Shown piece by piece: positions 43,948 to 52,512 of a DNA stretch of 64,000 nucleotides (the stretch's first letter is position 1; every line of letters starts with the position of its first letter). The notes below the pieces were generated by a model that was not told the origin of the DNA, did not search any database, and worked only from the letters and a program-made list of their open reading frames with translations. The DNA lies in assembly GCF_045762675.1 (NCBI RefSeq), contig NZ_JBJDLK010000004.1, positions 496,001-560,000 of the forward strand. The letters run 5' to 3'. A program made the position numbers and the translations under genes. This stretch comes from Elizabethkingia meningoseptica_A. GTDB lineage: Bacteria; Bacteroidota; Bacteroidia; Flavobacteriales; Weeksellaceae.

Positions 43948-44020
43948 AATTTAAAAGATTTGAGATTTTAGATTTGAAGTTTGAGGTTTCAAATTTCAAA
44001 CATCTAATTTCAAATTATTT
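43948..44020. repeat. Repeat-rich gap between nuoD and nuoC
   Basis: The words GATTTGAGATTTTAGATTTGAAGTTTGAGG and TTTCAAATTTCAAACATCTAATTTCAAATT form imperfect direct and inverted copies of a short T/G-rich unit. No gene is seen. Confidence 0.5.
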
Positions 44021-44521
44021 TTATCTTCCGAACATTGAATCGTTCTTATCTGTACGGGTTCCGTCTTCAAGGCGATATTCTTTCAGCATAGGGTGGTACC
44101 CCAAATCTTCCATATTAAGAATCGGACGCATATCGGGATGACCTTTAAAGTCTATTCCGTAGAAATCGAAAGTTTCTCTTTCCATCCAGTTGGCTCCGGA
44201 AAAAAGATCGCTGATGGTTTCTATAGCAGCACTTTCTCTTGGCATGAAAGTTTTCAGTCTTAATCTGAAGTTATTTACCAGACTGTGTAAATGGTAAACG
44301 ACTCCTAATTCTTTTTCTTTATCATTCGGGTAGTGAACACCACAAATATCTGTAAGAAAAATAAATTCGTATGAAGATTCCTTCAGGTAATGAATAATCT
44401 TTTTAAGCTCTTCTTTTTTCAGCTCTATGGTAAGAAGACCAAAAGGTTCTGATGAACTGATAACAGCTTCAGGAAACTCTCTTGAAATGGCTTCAAGTAC
44501 TAATTCATTTGTTAGCTCCAT
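44021..44521 (-). CDS. nuoC: NADH-quinone oxidoreductase subunit C
   Basis: This 166-residue soluble subunit of the connecting module has VVYHLHSLVNNFRLRLKT and the diagnostic ATWMERETFDFYGIDFKGHPDMRPIL-like segment (here GANWMERETFDFYGI). It lies 4 bases after nuoB and serves structural contact with NuoD. Confidence 0.95.
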   Translation of the reverse strand: MELTNELVLEAISREFPEAVISSSEPFGLLTIELKKEELKKIIHYLKESSYEFIFLTDICGVHYPNDKEKELGVVYHLHSLVNNFRLRLKTFMPRESAAIETISDLFSGANWMERETFDFYGIDFKGHPDMRPILNMEDLGYHPMLKEYRLEDGTRTDKNDSMFGR

Positions 44522-44525
44522 AAGC

Positions 44526-45074
44526 TTATTTAATATTATAAGATTCTAATAATTCTTTATACTCAGGCAGATCACGTCTTCTCAGGCTCTCACTTTTAGC
44601 AATCGCCTGTACCTGCATAAAGCCTTCTAATATCTGCTCCGGTCTTGGAGGACATCCCGGCACGTATACATCTACCGGAATTACTTTATCAATTCCCTGA
44701 AGAACTGAATAAGTATCGAATATACCCCCACTGGAAGCACATGCACCAACAGCAACAACCCAACGTGGCTCAGCCATCTGGGTATATACAGTTTTAAGAA
44801 TCGGTGCCAGTTTTTTAGAAATGGTTCCGCATACTAATAATATATCGGCCTGACGAGGAGAGAATACCATACGCTCACCACCAAAACGGGCAAGGTCATA
44901 AGTAGGATTCATCATCGCCATAAATTCAATTCCGCAACATGATGTAGCGAACGGAAGTGGCCAAAGAGAATTGGCTCTGGCCATACCAATAAGGCTGTCC
45001 AATTTCGTTGCAAAAAAACCTTCCCCGGCATGACCGGCAGGAGGAGTGTCTACTATTTTAACTTCTTTTGACAT
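44526..45074 (-). CDS. nuoB: NADH-quinone oxidoreductase subunit B
   Basis: This 182-residue subunit binds the terminal cluster N2. The tandem cysteines in ATSCCGIEFM, the Cys of VGACASSGGIF and VPGCPPRPEQILEG are the four ligands. It hands electrons to quinone together with NuoD. It is 36 bases downstream of nuoA. Confidence 0.96.
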   Translation of the reverse strand: MSKEVKIVDTPPAGHAGEGFFATKLDSLIGMARANSLWPLPFATSCCGIEFMAMMNPTYDLARFGGERMVFSPRQADILLVCGTISKKLAPILKTVYTQMAEPRWVVAVGACASSGGIFDTYSVLQGIDKVIPVDVYVPGCPPRPEQILEGFMQVQAIAKSESLRRRDLPEYKELLESYNIK

Positions 45075-45110
45075 CTCTTTTGTTTTTAATCTTTTCAGTT
45101 AAAGATTTAA

Positions 45111-45476
45111 TTATTTATCCCAATCCAATGCGCCTCTTTTCAATACATAGAAAAATGCAATGAAGAAGATGGCTACGAACGTTACGATGGCTAAAAAGCC
45201 TTCCACACCGAATTCTTTGAAATTAACGGCGTAAGGATAGAAGAATACTATTTCTATATCAAATAGTACGAAAAGAATTGCAGTAAGAAAATATTTTACA
45301 GAAAAAGGCGTTCTTGCATCACCTACAGACGTATAACCACTTTCAAAAGCCTGATCTTTTACTTCTCCTTTTACTTTTGGTCCCAATAAACTGGATGCGA
45401 TAATAGTAACTATCACAAACCCAAGTGCTACAGCCGCTTGGATTAATATCGGGATATAATTTTCTGGCAAGCTCAT
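45111..45476 (-). CDS. nuoA: NADH-quinone oxidoreductase subunit A
   Basis: This 121-residue membrane subunit has three helices. KGEVKDQAFESGYTSVGDARTPFSVKYFLTAILFVLFDIEIVFFYP contains the quinone-side loop and the conserved DIEIVF. It is the first gene of the operon nuoABCDEF-[OMP]-nuoGHIJKLMN. Upstream lies a possible TATTATTG -7 element at 45498-45505. Confidence 0.96.
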   Translation of the reverse strand: MSLPENYIPILIQAAVALGFVIVTIIASSLLGPKVKGEVKDQAFESGYTSVGDARTPFSVKYFLTAILFVLFDIEIVFFYPYAVNFKEFGVEGFLAIVTFVAIFFIAFFYVLKRGALDWDK

Positions 45477-45497
45477 AATATCTTAATTACTAACTTG

Positions 45498-45505
45498 CAA
45501 TAATA
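45498..45505 (-). promoter_or_regulatory. Possible -7 element of the nuo operon
   Basis: TATTATTG lies on the minus strand 21 bases before nuoA; there is one mismatch to TAnnTTTG. Confidence 0.35.
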
Positions 45506-45594
45506 CTAAAATTAAAGGGAAAATTGAAATTAGAAAGGCATTGTTTCTCTCTGAAAGTCAGTGAAAAAGGTAATTTAGAATGATTAAAAATAAA

Positions 45595-45777
45595 TTATTT
45601 TTTGTCTTTTAATCTTTTCAAAATAATGAAGGCGATATAGGCAATATACAGGAATAAGAAGCTGGCAAAAACGATGTTAATTAAATCATTCGTTTGTGGA
45701 TCCTGTACTCTGAAAAACTGATTATAAGCAAAGTAAAGAAGGATAAGAATGGTGTATGCGATTAAATGAGGCTTCAT
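45595..45777 (-). CDS. Small two-helix membrane protein
   Basis: This 60-residue protein has two predicted membrane segments (IAYTILILLYFAYNQFF and IVFASFLFLYIAYIAFIILK) and a basic tail KRLKDKK. It lies 118 bases upstream of nuoA on the same strand. I do not recognise the family. Short open frames of this composition can arise by chance, but the clear double-helix pattern and positive-inside tail favour a real gene. Confidence 0.6.
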   Translation of the reverse strand: MKPHLIAYTILILLYFAYNQFFRVQDPQTNDLINIVFASFLFLYIAYIAFIILKRLKDKK

Positions 45778-45913
45778 TGAAATTTAAATTTTGAAAAATG
45801 ATTTTTTGAACGCTTTAAAAGAAAGTTAAATCACTGAAAAGTCAAAATTACAGAAAAACAAATTGATGGTGTTAAAAATCTATTTTTCTGTAATTTTCAA
45901 AACTTATGAATGT

Positions 45914-47038
45914 TTATAATTCTTTTGAATAGGTTCTTCTTCTTTTATGATTTACCGGATCGTAATCCTGCCATAAAAGCTGAATATTTTTATTTTCTTC
46001 AAGCTCGGGATTTGTTTCTAAAAACTTCACACCTTTCTTTTTGAAAATGTCATAAATTTCTTTGAAAATAATAGCGGTAACTCCTCTTCGCTGATATTCC
46101 GGATGTATGCCGATAAGGTAGAAATTAGCCCTGTCATTTTTTTTGCCGGCCTGCAGGAAATGCCACCAGCCAAACGGGAAAAGTTTACCGTTTGCTTTTT
46201 GTAACGCTTTGGAATAAGAAGGCATCGTAATGGCAAAAGAAATAAGTTTGTCATCGGCATCCGTGATGCAAACAATAAAATCCTTGTCGATAAAGCCAAA
46301 GTATTTTTCTTTATAGGTCTGGATTTGCTGTTGTGTGATAGGGGTATAAGTAGAAAGGCCTTTGTAGGTTTCATCCAGAAGTTTAAACATTGGTTCAACT
46401 AAAGGCAGAATCTCTTTTTTGTTATTGAATTTTAAAACTTTCAGCTGGTATTTTTCTTTAATGATCTCGTTGAACTTGATCACTTTTTCACTTAATACTT
46501 CCGGAAAAACAATTTCGAATTCAACCCATTCTTTTTCTTTAACCAATCCCAATTGCTCCAGGTGTTTTGGATAGTATTCGAAATTATAAATACCAATCAT
46601 GGTAGCGATTTTATCAAATCCCATCGTCAGCATTCCTGCTTTGTCCAGATTGGTGAAGCCCATGGGGCCTTCAATTTTGTTAATATTATGCTGTTTAGCG
46701 TATTCTGTAGCTTTGTCTAATAGTGCTTTTGATACACTAAGATCGTCAATAAAGTCTATCCATCCGAAACGAACTTTGTGAATTCCCAGTTCCTGCCCTT
46801 CTTTATGGTTGATCATTACTGCTATTCTGCCGGCAACCTGATTGTTTTTATATGCCAGATAAAGTTCTGCTTCGCTATAAGCTAACGCAGGGTTTTCTTT
46901 GGGATCCCAAATTTGTTTCTCATCGTTGATTAACGGTGGTACGAAATTGGGGTTGTTTTTATATAGTGTCATCGGAAATTGAATAAAATCCATAAGCATT
47001 TTATCATTAATGACTTTTTTGAGAGAGATTTCCGACAT
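45914..47038 (-). CDS. GNAT-fold protein, YghO-like
   Basis: This 374-residue protein has an N-terminal part with FPMTLYKNNPNFVPPL, EAELYLAYKNNQVAGRIAVM and GPMGFTNLDKAGML, and a C-terminal GNAT core with FYLIGIHPEYQRRGVTAIIFKEIYDIF holding the acetyl-CoA loop. These double-length GNAT proteins are widespread and are sometimes mislabelled GTP cyclohydrolase. The substrate is unknown. No operon partner is obvious. Confidence 0.85.
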   Translation of the reverse strand: MSEISLKKVINDKMLMDFIQFPMTLYKNNPNFVPPLINDEKQIWDPKENPALAYSEAELYLAYKNNQVAGRIAVMINHKEGQELGIHKVRFGWIDFIDDLSVSKALLDKATEYAKQHNINKIEGPMGFTNLDKAGMLTMGFDKIATMIGIYNFEYYPKHLEQLGLVKEKEWVEFEIVFPEVLSEKVIKFNEIIKEKYQLKVLKFNNKKEILPLVEPMFKLLDETYKGLSTYTPITQQQIQTYKEKYFGFIDKDFIVCITDADDKLISFAITMPSYSKALQKANGKLFPFGWWHFLQAGKKNDRANFYLIGIHPEYQRRGVTAIIFKEIYDIFKKKGVKFLETNPELEENKNIQLLWQDYDPVNHKRRRTYSKEL

Positions 47039-47140
47039 TTTGTTTTAATTTTTTGCAAATATAAATAATTGCAGATTTTCACCTTGTTTTTGGCATGGTT
47101 TTTTCCTTCACATGGTATAAGTTTTAAGTAAAAAAAACAC

Positions 47141-47833
47141 GTGATGTCTAGTTATTATCTCATATTATTTATCATATTTATAGCGAGTGTAGTCGTCCAG
47201 AACAGGCTTCGGTCCAAGTTTGACTACTACTCTAAGCTCCGACTCCGCAATCATATGTCCGGCAAAGAAATTGCTGAAAAAATGCTGGCGGAGAACGGTA
47301 TTCGCGATGTTGTGGTAACATCTGTTCCGGGACAGTTAACGGATCACTATGATCCGATTAATAAAACAGTGAATCTTTCAGAAGCGGTCTATATGCAAAG
47401 GAATGCAGCGGCGGCAGCTGTTGCTGCTCATGAATGCGGACATGCCATACAGCATTCGGAAGGTTATTCCATGTTACGTTTAAGATCGAAACTGGTACCT
47501 ATAGTGAATATCAGTTCCAGATTATTACAGTTTGTACTGCTTGCCGGAATTGTGGTAATGGCTTCCAGTGGAAATAAAACCTTGCTTGCATTAGGCGTAG
47601 TGCTTTTTGCAGTAACCACTATTTTTGCATTTGTAACCTTGCCGGTAGAATACGATGCCAGTAACCGTGCATTGAAGTGGCTTGAGAAAAGCGGAACTGT
47701 AACCGTAGAGGAACAAGGTGCTGCACAGGATTCGTTGAAATGGGCTGCCAGAACATATGTGGTTGCGGCATTAGGCTCACTGGCGCAGTTGTTGTATTTT
47801 GCTTCCATGTTATCAGGAGGAAGACGGGATTAA
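47141..47833 (+). CDS. Membrane zinc metallopeptidase, YugP type
   Basis: This 230-residue protein has a first membrane helix at residues 4-20, then a cytoplasmic region with the zinc motif HECGH at 97-101 in AAAVAAHECGHAIQHSEG, and membrane helices near 125-165. LTDHYDPINKTVNLSEAVY before it is typical of the family. It is presumed to degrade membrane proteins; the target is unknown. It ends at a strong terminator. Confidence 0.92.
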   Translation: MMSSYYLILFIIFIASVVVQNRLRSKFDYYSKLRLRNHMSGKEIAEKMLAENGIRDVVVTSVPGQLTDHYDPINKTVNLSEAVYMQRNAAAAAVAAHECGHAIQHSEGYSMLRLRSKLVPIVNISSRLLQFVLLAGIVVMASSGNKTLLALGVVLFAVTTIFAFVTLPVEYDASNRALKWLEKSGTVTVEEQGAAQDSLKWAARTYVVAALGSLAQLLYFASMLSGGRRD

Positions 47834-47859
47834 GTCAATTACTATTGTATACATATTAT

Positions 47860-47890
47860 AAAAAGACGGAAGATTTCTTCCGTCTTTTTT
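47860..47890 (+). terminator. Terminator
   Basis: AAAAGACGGAAGA / TTCCGTCTTTT stem with a T-run, 28 bases after the peptidase gene. Confidence 0.88.
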
Positions 47891-47931
47891 CTGTATAGGA
47901 AGTTAGAAAATAAAATAGCATCTTTGCGGCT

Positions 47932-48333
47932 ATGAAAAATGAGATTTTGCGAAGCAGCTTGTTGCTGTTCGTTTTATTTTTAGCTTTTAGTGCAGCCGCT
48001 TTTGGTGTCAATTACCTGTTGGTTAACAACGGTATTGACGTGTCCTATAAGCTGAACTTCCTGTTTTTCTTTTTACATTGCCTTAGTCTGGCCAGTATTA
48101 TTGGTGTCAGCTTTATAAAAAAAGAATTTATAGCCTATATATATGTTGCATTTCTTATTGTGAAGATGGGAGGTGTTATTTTTCTGGCGTATAAATTTCC
48201 GATGATGAAGCAGAACCTGATGTTGTATTTTGGTTTTTACTGGTATTACCTGCTCATTGAAACAGCTCTGGTTGTGGCTTTGATTAAAATACAGGATAAA
48301 AATCATAAAATAAATAAATCAGACAAGCTTTGA
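47932..48333 (+). CDS. Four-helix membrane protein upstream of the atp operon
   Basis: This 133-residue protein has four membrane segments (LLLFVLFLAFSAAAFGV, LNFLFFFLHCLSLASIIGV, FIAYIYVAFLIVKMGGVIFL, YFGFYWYYLLIETALVVALI) and a charged tail. It sits where AtpI, a c-ring assembly factor, is found in many bacteria, and may play that part, but the sequence is not clearly AtpI (it may be the Bacteroidetes DUF6168 type). It is 46 bases from atpB, with an atp promoter between them. Confidence 0.75.
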   Translation: MKNEILRSSLLLFVLFLAFSAAAFGVNYLLVNNGIDVSYKLNFLFFFLHCLSLASIIGVSFIKKEFIAYIYVAFLIVKMGGVIFLAYKFPMMKQNLMLYFGFYWYYLLIETALVVALIKIQDKNHKINKSDKL

Positions 48334-48358
48334 TATGTCATTTAAATCCTTATTTTTG
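48330..48358 (+). promoter_or_regulatory. atp operon promoter
   Basis: TTTG at 48329-48332 and perfect TATTTTTG at 48351-48358 with 18-base spacing make this one of the best consensus matches in the window, 21 bases before atpB. Confidence 0.6.
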
Positions 48359-48379
48359 CAAAAAATTTAGAATTCCGGT

Positions 48380-49447
48380 ATGAATGTAAAGAAGATCCTT
48401 TATTTGCTTACGTTTTTAGTTACAGGGCTTGTATTTGCGTCTCCTTCAGAGGGACAGCAGAAGTCTGAGAAGTATAACCCTGTTCCAGATATTATGCACC
48501 ACATTTCGGATTCCCATTCTTGGCATTTCTGGGGTGAGGGCGAGCATTCGGTGAGTCTTTCGCTTCCGATAATTTTAGTGGATAACGGGCTTAAAGTGTT
48601 CTCTTCTTCAAAATTCGGGCACGATGAAAGCGAGGTTGCAGAGGTAGATGGTAACTATTACAAAATGTACCACAACAAGGTTTATAAAACAGATGCTGCC
48701 GGTACACTAAAAATGCACGAAGATCATCCAACCAACGAAAAGCCACTCGATTTTTCAATTACCAAGGTTGTAGCACAAATGTTATTAGCAGCGGTTATTC
48801 TTATTCTGATTGCTTTTGCGACAAGATCAAGCTATAAGAAATCTCAGATTCCTTCTGGTATCGCAAGATTTATTGAGCCTTTGATTATCTTTGTACGTGA
48901 TGAGATTGCATTACAGAACATTGGTTCTGTAAAATATAAAAGATTTGTTCCTTACTTAGTTACGCTTTTCCTTTTCATCTGGTTGATGAATATCTTAGGA
49001 TTACTTCCGGGATCTGCTAACGTTACAGGAAATATTGCTTTCACAATGGTAATGGCAGTACTTACTTTCATTATTGTGAATATTAATGGTAGAAAAACCT
49101 ACTGGTTACATATTTTTGACCCGTTAGGAAACAATATGCCTTGGGCTGGTAAAATATTGGTATATGTTATCCTTGTTCCTGTAGAAATATTAGGAATGTT
49201 TACAAAGCCTATCGCGTTAATGATCCGTCTTTTCGCTAACATGACAGCAGGACACATCGTAATTCTGAGTTTGGTCTCATTGATCTTCATTATGCAGTCT
49301 TACGCAGTAGCACCAGTATCAGTTGCATTAACATTATTCATCAACGTATTGGAAGTTTTAGTAGCGGCACTTCAGGCATATATCTTTACACTTTTAACTG
49401 CACTGTTTATCGGTATGGCAGTTGAAGAACCACACCACGCACACTAA
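48380..49447 (+). CDS. atpB: ATP synthase F0 subunit a, with periplasmic N-terminal extension
   Basis: This 355-residue protein has the normal five-helix core from about residue 128. MIRLFANMTAGHIV carries the essential Arg, and EVLVAALQAYIFTLLTALFIG the last helix. The first 20 residues are a signal-like segment (LVFA), followed by about 105 residues rich in His and Ser that should be in the periplasm (residues 40-120, nine histidines). This is longer than the 240-270 residues of most subunit a proteins; a similar extension is known in Bacteroidetes. It heads the atpBEFHAG operon. Confidence 0.95.
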   Translation: MNVKKILYLLTFLVTGLVFASPSEGQQKSEKYNPVPDIMHHISDSHSWHFWGEGEHSVSLSLPIILVDNGLKVFSSSKFGHDESEVAEVDGNYYKMYHNKVYKTDAAGTLKMHEDHPTNEKPLDFSITKVVAQMLLAAVILILIAFATRSSYKKSQIPSGIARFIEPLIIFVRDEIALQNIGSVKYKRFVPYLVTLFLFIWLMNILGLLPGSANVTGNIAFTMVMAVLTFIIVNINGRKTYWLHIFDPLGNNMPWAGKILVYVILVPVEILGMFTKPIALMIRLFANMTAGHIVILSLVSLIFIMQSYAVAPVSVALTLFINVLEVLVAALQAYIFTLLTALFIGMAVEEPHHAH

Positions 49448-49498
49448 AATTTGAATTAAGAAAATAAATTATAAAACAACCATTTTAATTATAAAGTT

Positions 49499-49708
49499 AT
49501 GACAGGTAGTATCGCAGCAATCGGAGCTGGTTTAGCAGTTCTAGGAGTTGGATTAGGTATTGGTAAAATCGGTGGTCACGCAATGGACGCTATTGCAAGA
49601 CAACCAGAGCAATCAGGAAAAATCCAAACTGCAATGATTATCGCAGCAGCTCTTATCGAGGGTGCTGGTCTATTCGGTATCGTAGTAGCAATGCTTGGTA
49701 ACGGATAA
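49499..49708 (+). CDS. atpE: ATP synthase F0 subunit c
   Basis: This 69-residue hairpin of two helices has the ion-binding Glu54 in AALIEGAGLFG and the loop ARQPEQ (Arg-Gln-Pro). Helix 1 (GAGLAVLGVGLGIGKIG) lacks the Gln of sodium-type c rings, so a proton ring is inferred. Confidence 0.95.
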   Translation: MTGSIAAIGAGLAVLGVGLGIGKIGGHAMDAIARQPEQSGKIQTAMIIAAALIEGAGLFGIVVAMLGNG

Positions 49709-49796
49709 GAAAAATCTGGAAATTCTGTAAACGGTTGGTTTGCAGAATTTCTTTTACTTTTGAAAAATTAAACTGAATAGTATAAAAATATTATAA

Positions 49797-50291
49797 ATGG
49801 ATTTATTAACTCCTTCAATCGGTAACATATTCTGGACGACAGTAGTTTTTTTAATTTTAGTAATCTTATTAGGTAAGTTTGCGTGGAAGCCAATTCTTTC
49901 TGCAATCAATACCAGAGAAACTAATATCGTGGATGCTCTTAACCAGGTAAAACTGGCTAAAGCTGAAATGGAAAACCTAAAGGCTGATAACGAAAGAATT
50001 ATTCGTGAAGCTAAAATCGAAAGAGACGCTATCCTTAAAGAAGCCAGAGAAATTAAAGACAAGATCGTAGGTGAAGCGAAGGATGCTGCAAAAGCTGAAG
50101 GTGATAAACTAATTGAGCAGGCGAGACAAACTATTACAGCTGAGAAAAATGCTGCAATGGCTGATATCAAATCTCAAATTGGTGAGCTTTCTGTAAATAT
50201 TGCAGAATCTATCCTTAAGCAAAAGCTTGATAACAACGATGCTCAGAACCAGTTGGTAGAAAATATTCTTAATAAATCTAACTTAAACTAA
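49797..50291 (+). CDS. atpF: ATP synthase F0 subunit b
   Basis: This 164-residue stator subunit has one N-terminal membrane helix (FWTTVVFLILVILLGKFAW), then a long charged coiled coil from residue 35 on. It is 88 bases downstream of atpE and one base before atpH. Confidence 0.94.
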   Translation: MDLLTPSIGNIFWTTVVFLILVILLGKFAWKPILSAINTRETNIVDALNQVKLAKAEMENLKADNERIIREAKIERDAILKEAREIKDKIVGEAKDAAKAEGDKLIEQARQTITAEKNAAMADIKSQIGELSVNIAESILKQKLDNNDAQNQLVENILNKSNLN

Positions 50292-50292
50292 G

Positions 50293-50832
50293 ATGCGTAC
50301 ATCCAAAGTAGCAAAGAGATACGCAAAAGGTCTGTTAGACTTTACTCAGGAAACTGGGAGTACTGCTTCTGTTTTCGCTGAAATGAAGGATGTAGTGAAA
50401 ATACTGGACGCTTCTAAAGAGCTGAATAAGTTTTTCAACAGTCCTTTTATCGACGCAAAAAAGAAGATAAGTGTTACTGAACAGATTTTTGCACAGTTTT
50501 CTCAAACCAGCAGAAATATTATTGCATTAACCATTAAGCACGGTAGAGAAAGCCAGCTGAAAGGAGTTGCACAGGAATATATCAATAACGTGGAAGATCT
50601 TAACGGTGTACAAAGAATTTCTTTGACTACCGCTACACAGCTTACACAACAAAATATAGAAGATATCCTTAAGAAATCTTCATTGGTAGATCACTCAAAA
50701 ACGTTTGATATCGAAACAAATATCAAACCGGATATCCTTGGAGGGTATATCCTTAGAGTAGGAGACCAGCAGGTAGATGCTTCTGTAAGAACGAAGCTAT
50801 CCACTATTAGAAAAGAATTTGAACTTAACTAA
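50293..50832 (+). CDS. atpH: ATP synthase F1 subunit delta
   Basis: This 179-residue stator protein has RYAKGLLDFTQETGS near the N-terminus and the C-terminal signature LGGYILRVGDQQVDASVRTKLSTIR. It joins the b dimer to the alpha3beta3 head. Confidence 0.94.
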   Translation: MRTSKVAKRYAKGLLDFTQETGSTASVFAEMKDVVKILDASKELNKFFNSPFIDAKKKISVTEQIFAQFSQTSRNIIALTIKHGRESQLKGVAQEYINNVEDLNGVQRISLTTATQLTQQNIEDILKKSSLVDHSKTFDIETNIKPDILGGYILRVGDQQVDASVRTKLSTIRKEFELN

Positions 50833-50847
50833 GATAATCAGACCAAA

Positions 50848-52425
50848 ATGGCAGAAATAAATCCGGCAGAAGTATCTGCAATCTTAAAACAACAATTGGC
50901 AAACTTTGATACTCAAAGTGATGTTCAGGAAGTAGGAACCGTACTTCAAATCGGTGACGGTATCGCACGTGTTTACGGGTTAGAAAACGTACAATACGGT
51001 GAGCTTGTAAGATTTGAAAGTGGTGTTGAAGGGATGGTACTTAACCTTGAAGAAGATAACGTTGGTGTTGCACTTCTTGGCCAGTCTAAAGAGGTAAAAG
51101 AAGGTGATACTGTAAAGAGAACCAACACTATTGCTTCTATCAAAGTTGGTGAAGGTTTATTAGGTCGTGTAGTAGATACATTAGGTAACCCTATCGATGG
51201 TAAAGGTGCTGTTAGCGGGGAACTATACGAAATGCCTTTGGAAAGAAAAGCTCCGGGAGTAATCTTCCGTCAGCCTGTAACTGAGCCTTTACAAACAGGT
51301 ATCGTTGCAATTGACTCTATGATCCCTGTAGGTAGAGGACAAAGAGAGCTTATTATTGGTGACCGTCAGACAGGTAAAACTACTGTGGCTATCGATACTA
51401 TTCTTAACCAAAAAGAATTTTATGATGCAGGTCAGCCTGTATTCTGTATATATGTTGCTGTAGGGCAAAAAGCTTCTACTGTAGCACAAATCGTAAAAAC
51501 TCTTGAAGATAAAGGTGCAATGGCTTATACAGTTATTGTTACTGCTAACGCTTCTGATCCGGTTCCAATGCAGGTGTATGCACCATTAGCAGGAGCTTCT
51601 ATCGGGGAGTACTTCAGAGACACCGGTCGTCCGGCATTAATTATCTATGATGACCTTTCTAAACAAGCAGTAGCTTACCGTGAGCTTTCTCTTCTATTGA
51701 GAAGACCACCGGGCCGTGAAGCTTACCCAGGTGACGTATTCTACCTTCACTCAAGATTATTAGAAAGAGCTGCGAAAATCATTGGTGACGATGCAATAGC
51801 TAAGCAGATGAATGATCTGCCAGAATCTTTAAAGCCATTGGTAAAAGGTGGTGGTTCTTTAACTGCTCTTCCAATTATCGAGACTCAGGCTGGTGACGTT
51901 TCTGCGTATATTCCGACTAACGTAATTTCTATTACAGACGGACAGATCTTCCTTGAAACTGACTTGTTTAACTCTGGTGTTCGTCCGGCAATTAACGTAG
52001 GTATCTCTGTATCTCGTGTAGGGGGTAACGCTCAGATTAAGTCTATGAAAAAAGTATCTGGTACTCTTAAATTAGACCAGGCACAATATAAAGAATTAGA
52101 AGCATTTGCTAAATTCGGTTCTGACCTGGATGCTGCTACATTAGCGGTAATCTCTAAAGGGGAAAGAAACGTAGAGGTATTGAAACAGGGGGTTAACTCT
52201 CCACTTCCGGTTGAGGAGCAGATCGCTATGATCTACGCTGGTACTGAAAACTTAATGAGAAAAGTGCCAATTAACAAAGTGAAAGAGTTCTTAAGAGATT
52301 ATGTTGATTTCTTAAAAGCAAAACACGCTGATACTTTAGCAGCTTTAAAAGCTGGAAAATACGATGACAGCTTAACTTCTGTTCTGAAGCAGGTTGCTGA
52401 CGATATCGCTGCAAAATACAACTAA
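50848..52425 (+). CDS. atpA: ATP synthase F1 subunit alpha
   Basis: This 525-residue non-catalytic nucleotide-binding subunit has the P-loop GDRQTGKT at 171-178 and PALIIYDDLSKQAVAYRELSLLLRRPPGREAYPGD, with the conserved alpha signature. It is followed by an 87-base gap with a hairpin and then atpG. Beta and epsilon are not encoded in this operon. Confidence 0.97.
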   Translation: MAEINPAEVSAILKQQLANFDTQSDVQEVGTVLQIGDGIARVYGLENVQYGELVRFESGVEGMVLNLEEDNVGVALLGQSKEVKEGDTVKRTNTIASIKVGEGLLGRVVDTLGNPIDGKGAVSGELYEMPLERKAPGVIFRQPVTEPLQTGIVAIDSMIPVGRGQRELIIGDRQTGKTTVAIDTILNQKEFYDAGQPVFCIYVAVGQKASTVAQIVKTLEDKGAMAYTVIVTANASDPVPMQVYAPLAGASIGEYFRDTGRPALIIYDDLSKQAVAYRELSLLLRRPPGREAYPGDVFYLHSRLLERAAKIIGDDAIAKQMNDLPESLKPLVKGGGSLTALPIIETQAGDVSAYIPTNVISITDGQIFLETDLFNSGVRPAINVGISVSRVGGNAQIKSMKKVSGTLKLDQAQYKELEAFAKFGSDLDAATLAVISKGERNVEVLKQGVNSPLPVEEQIAMIYAGTENLMRKVPINKVKEFLRDYVDFLKAKHADTLAALKAGKYDDSLTSVLKQVADDIAAKYN

Positions 52426-52436
52426 GATTTAGTTGA

Positions 52437-52497
52437 TGGCTTTTGGCTGATAGTACAGAGTTCTCTGAAACTACCAGTCAAAAGCCAATCACCAACA
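52437..52497 (+). repeat. Inverted repeat between atpA and atpG
   Basis: GTTGATGGCTTTTGGCTGATAG and CTACCAGTCAAAAGCCAATC are near-complementary arms (core GGCTTTTG / CAAAAGCC) around a 17-base spacer. There is no T-run, so it may set relative expression or RNA stability rather than end transcription. Confidence 0.6.
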
Positions 52498-52512
52498 ACT
52501 ATATAAAAGAGA

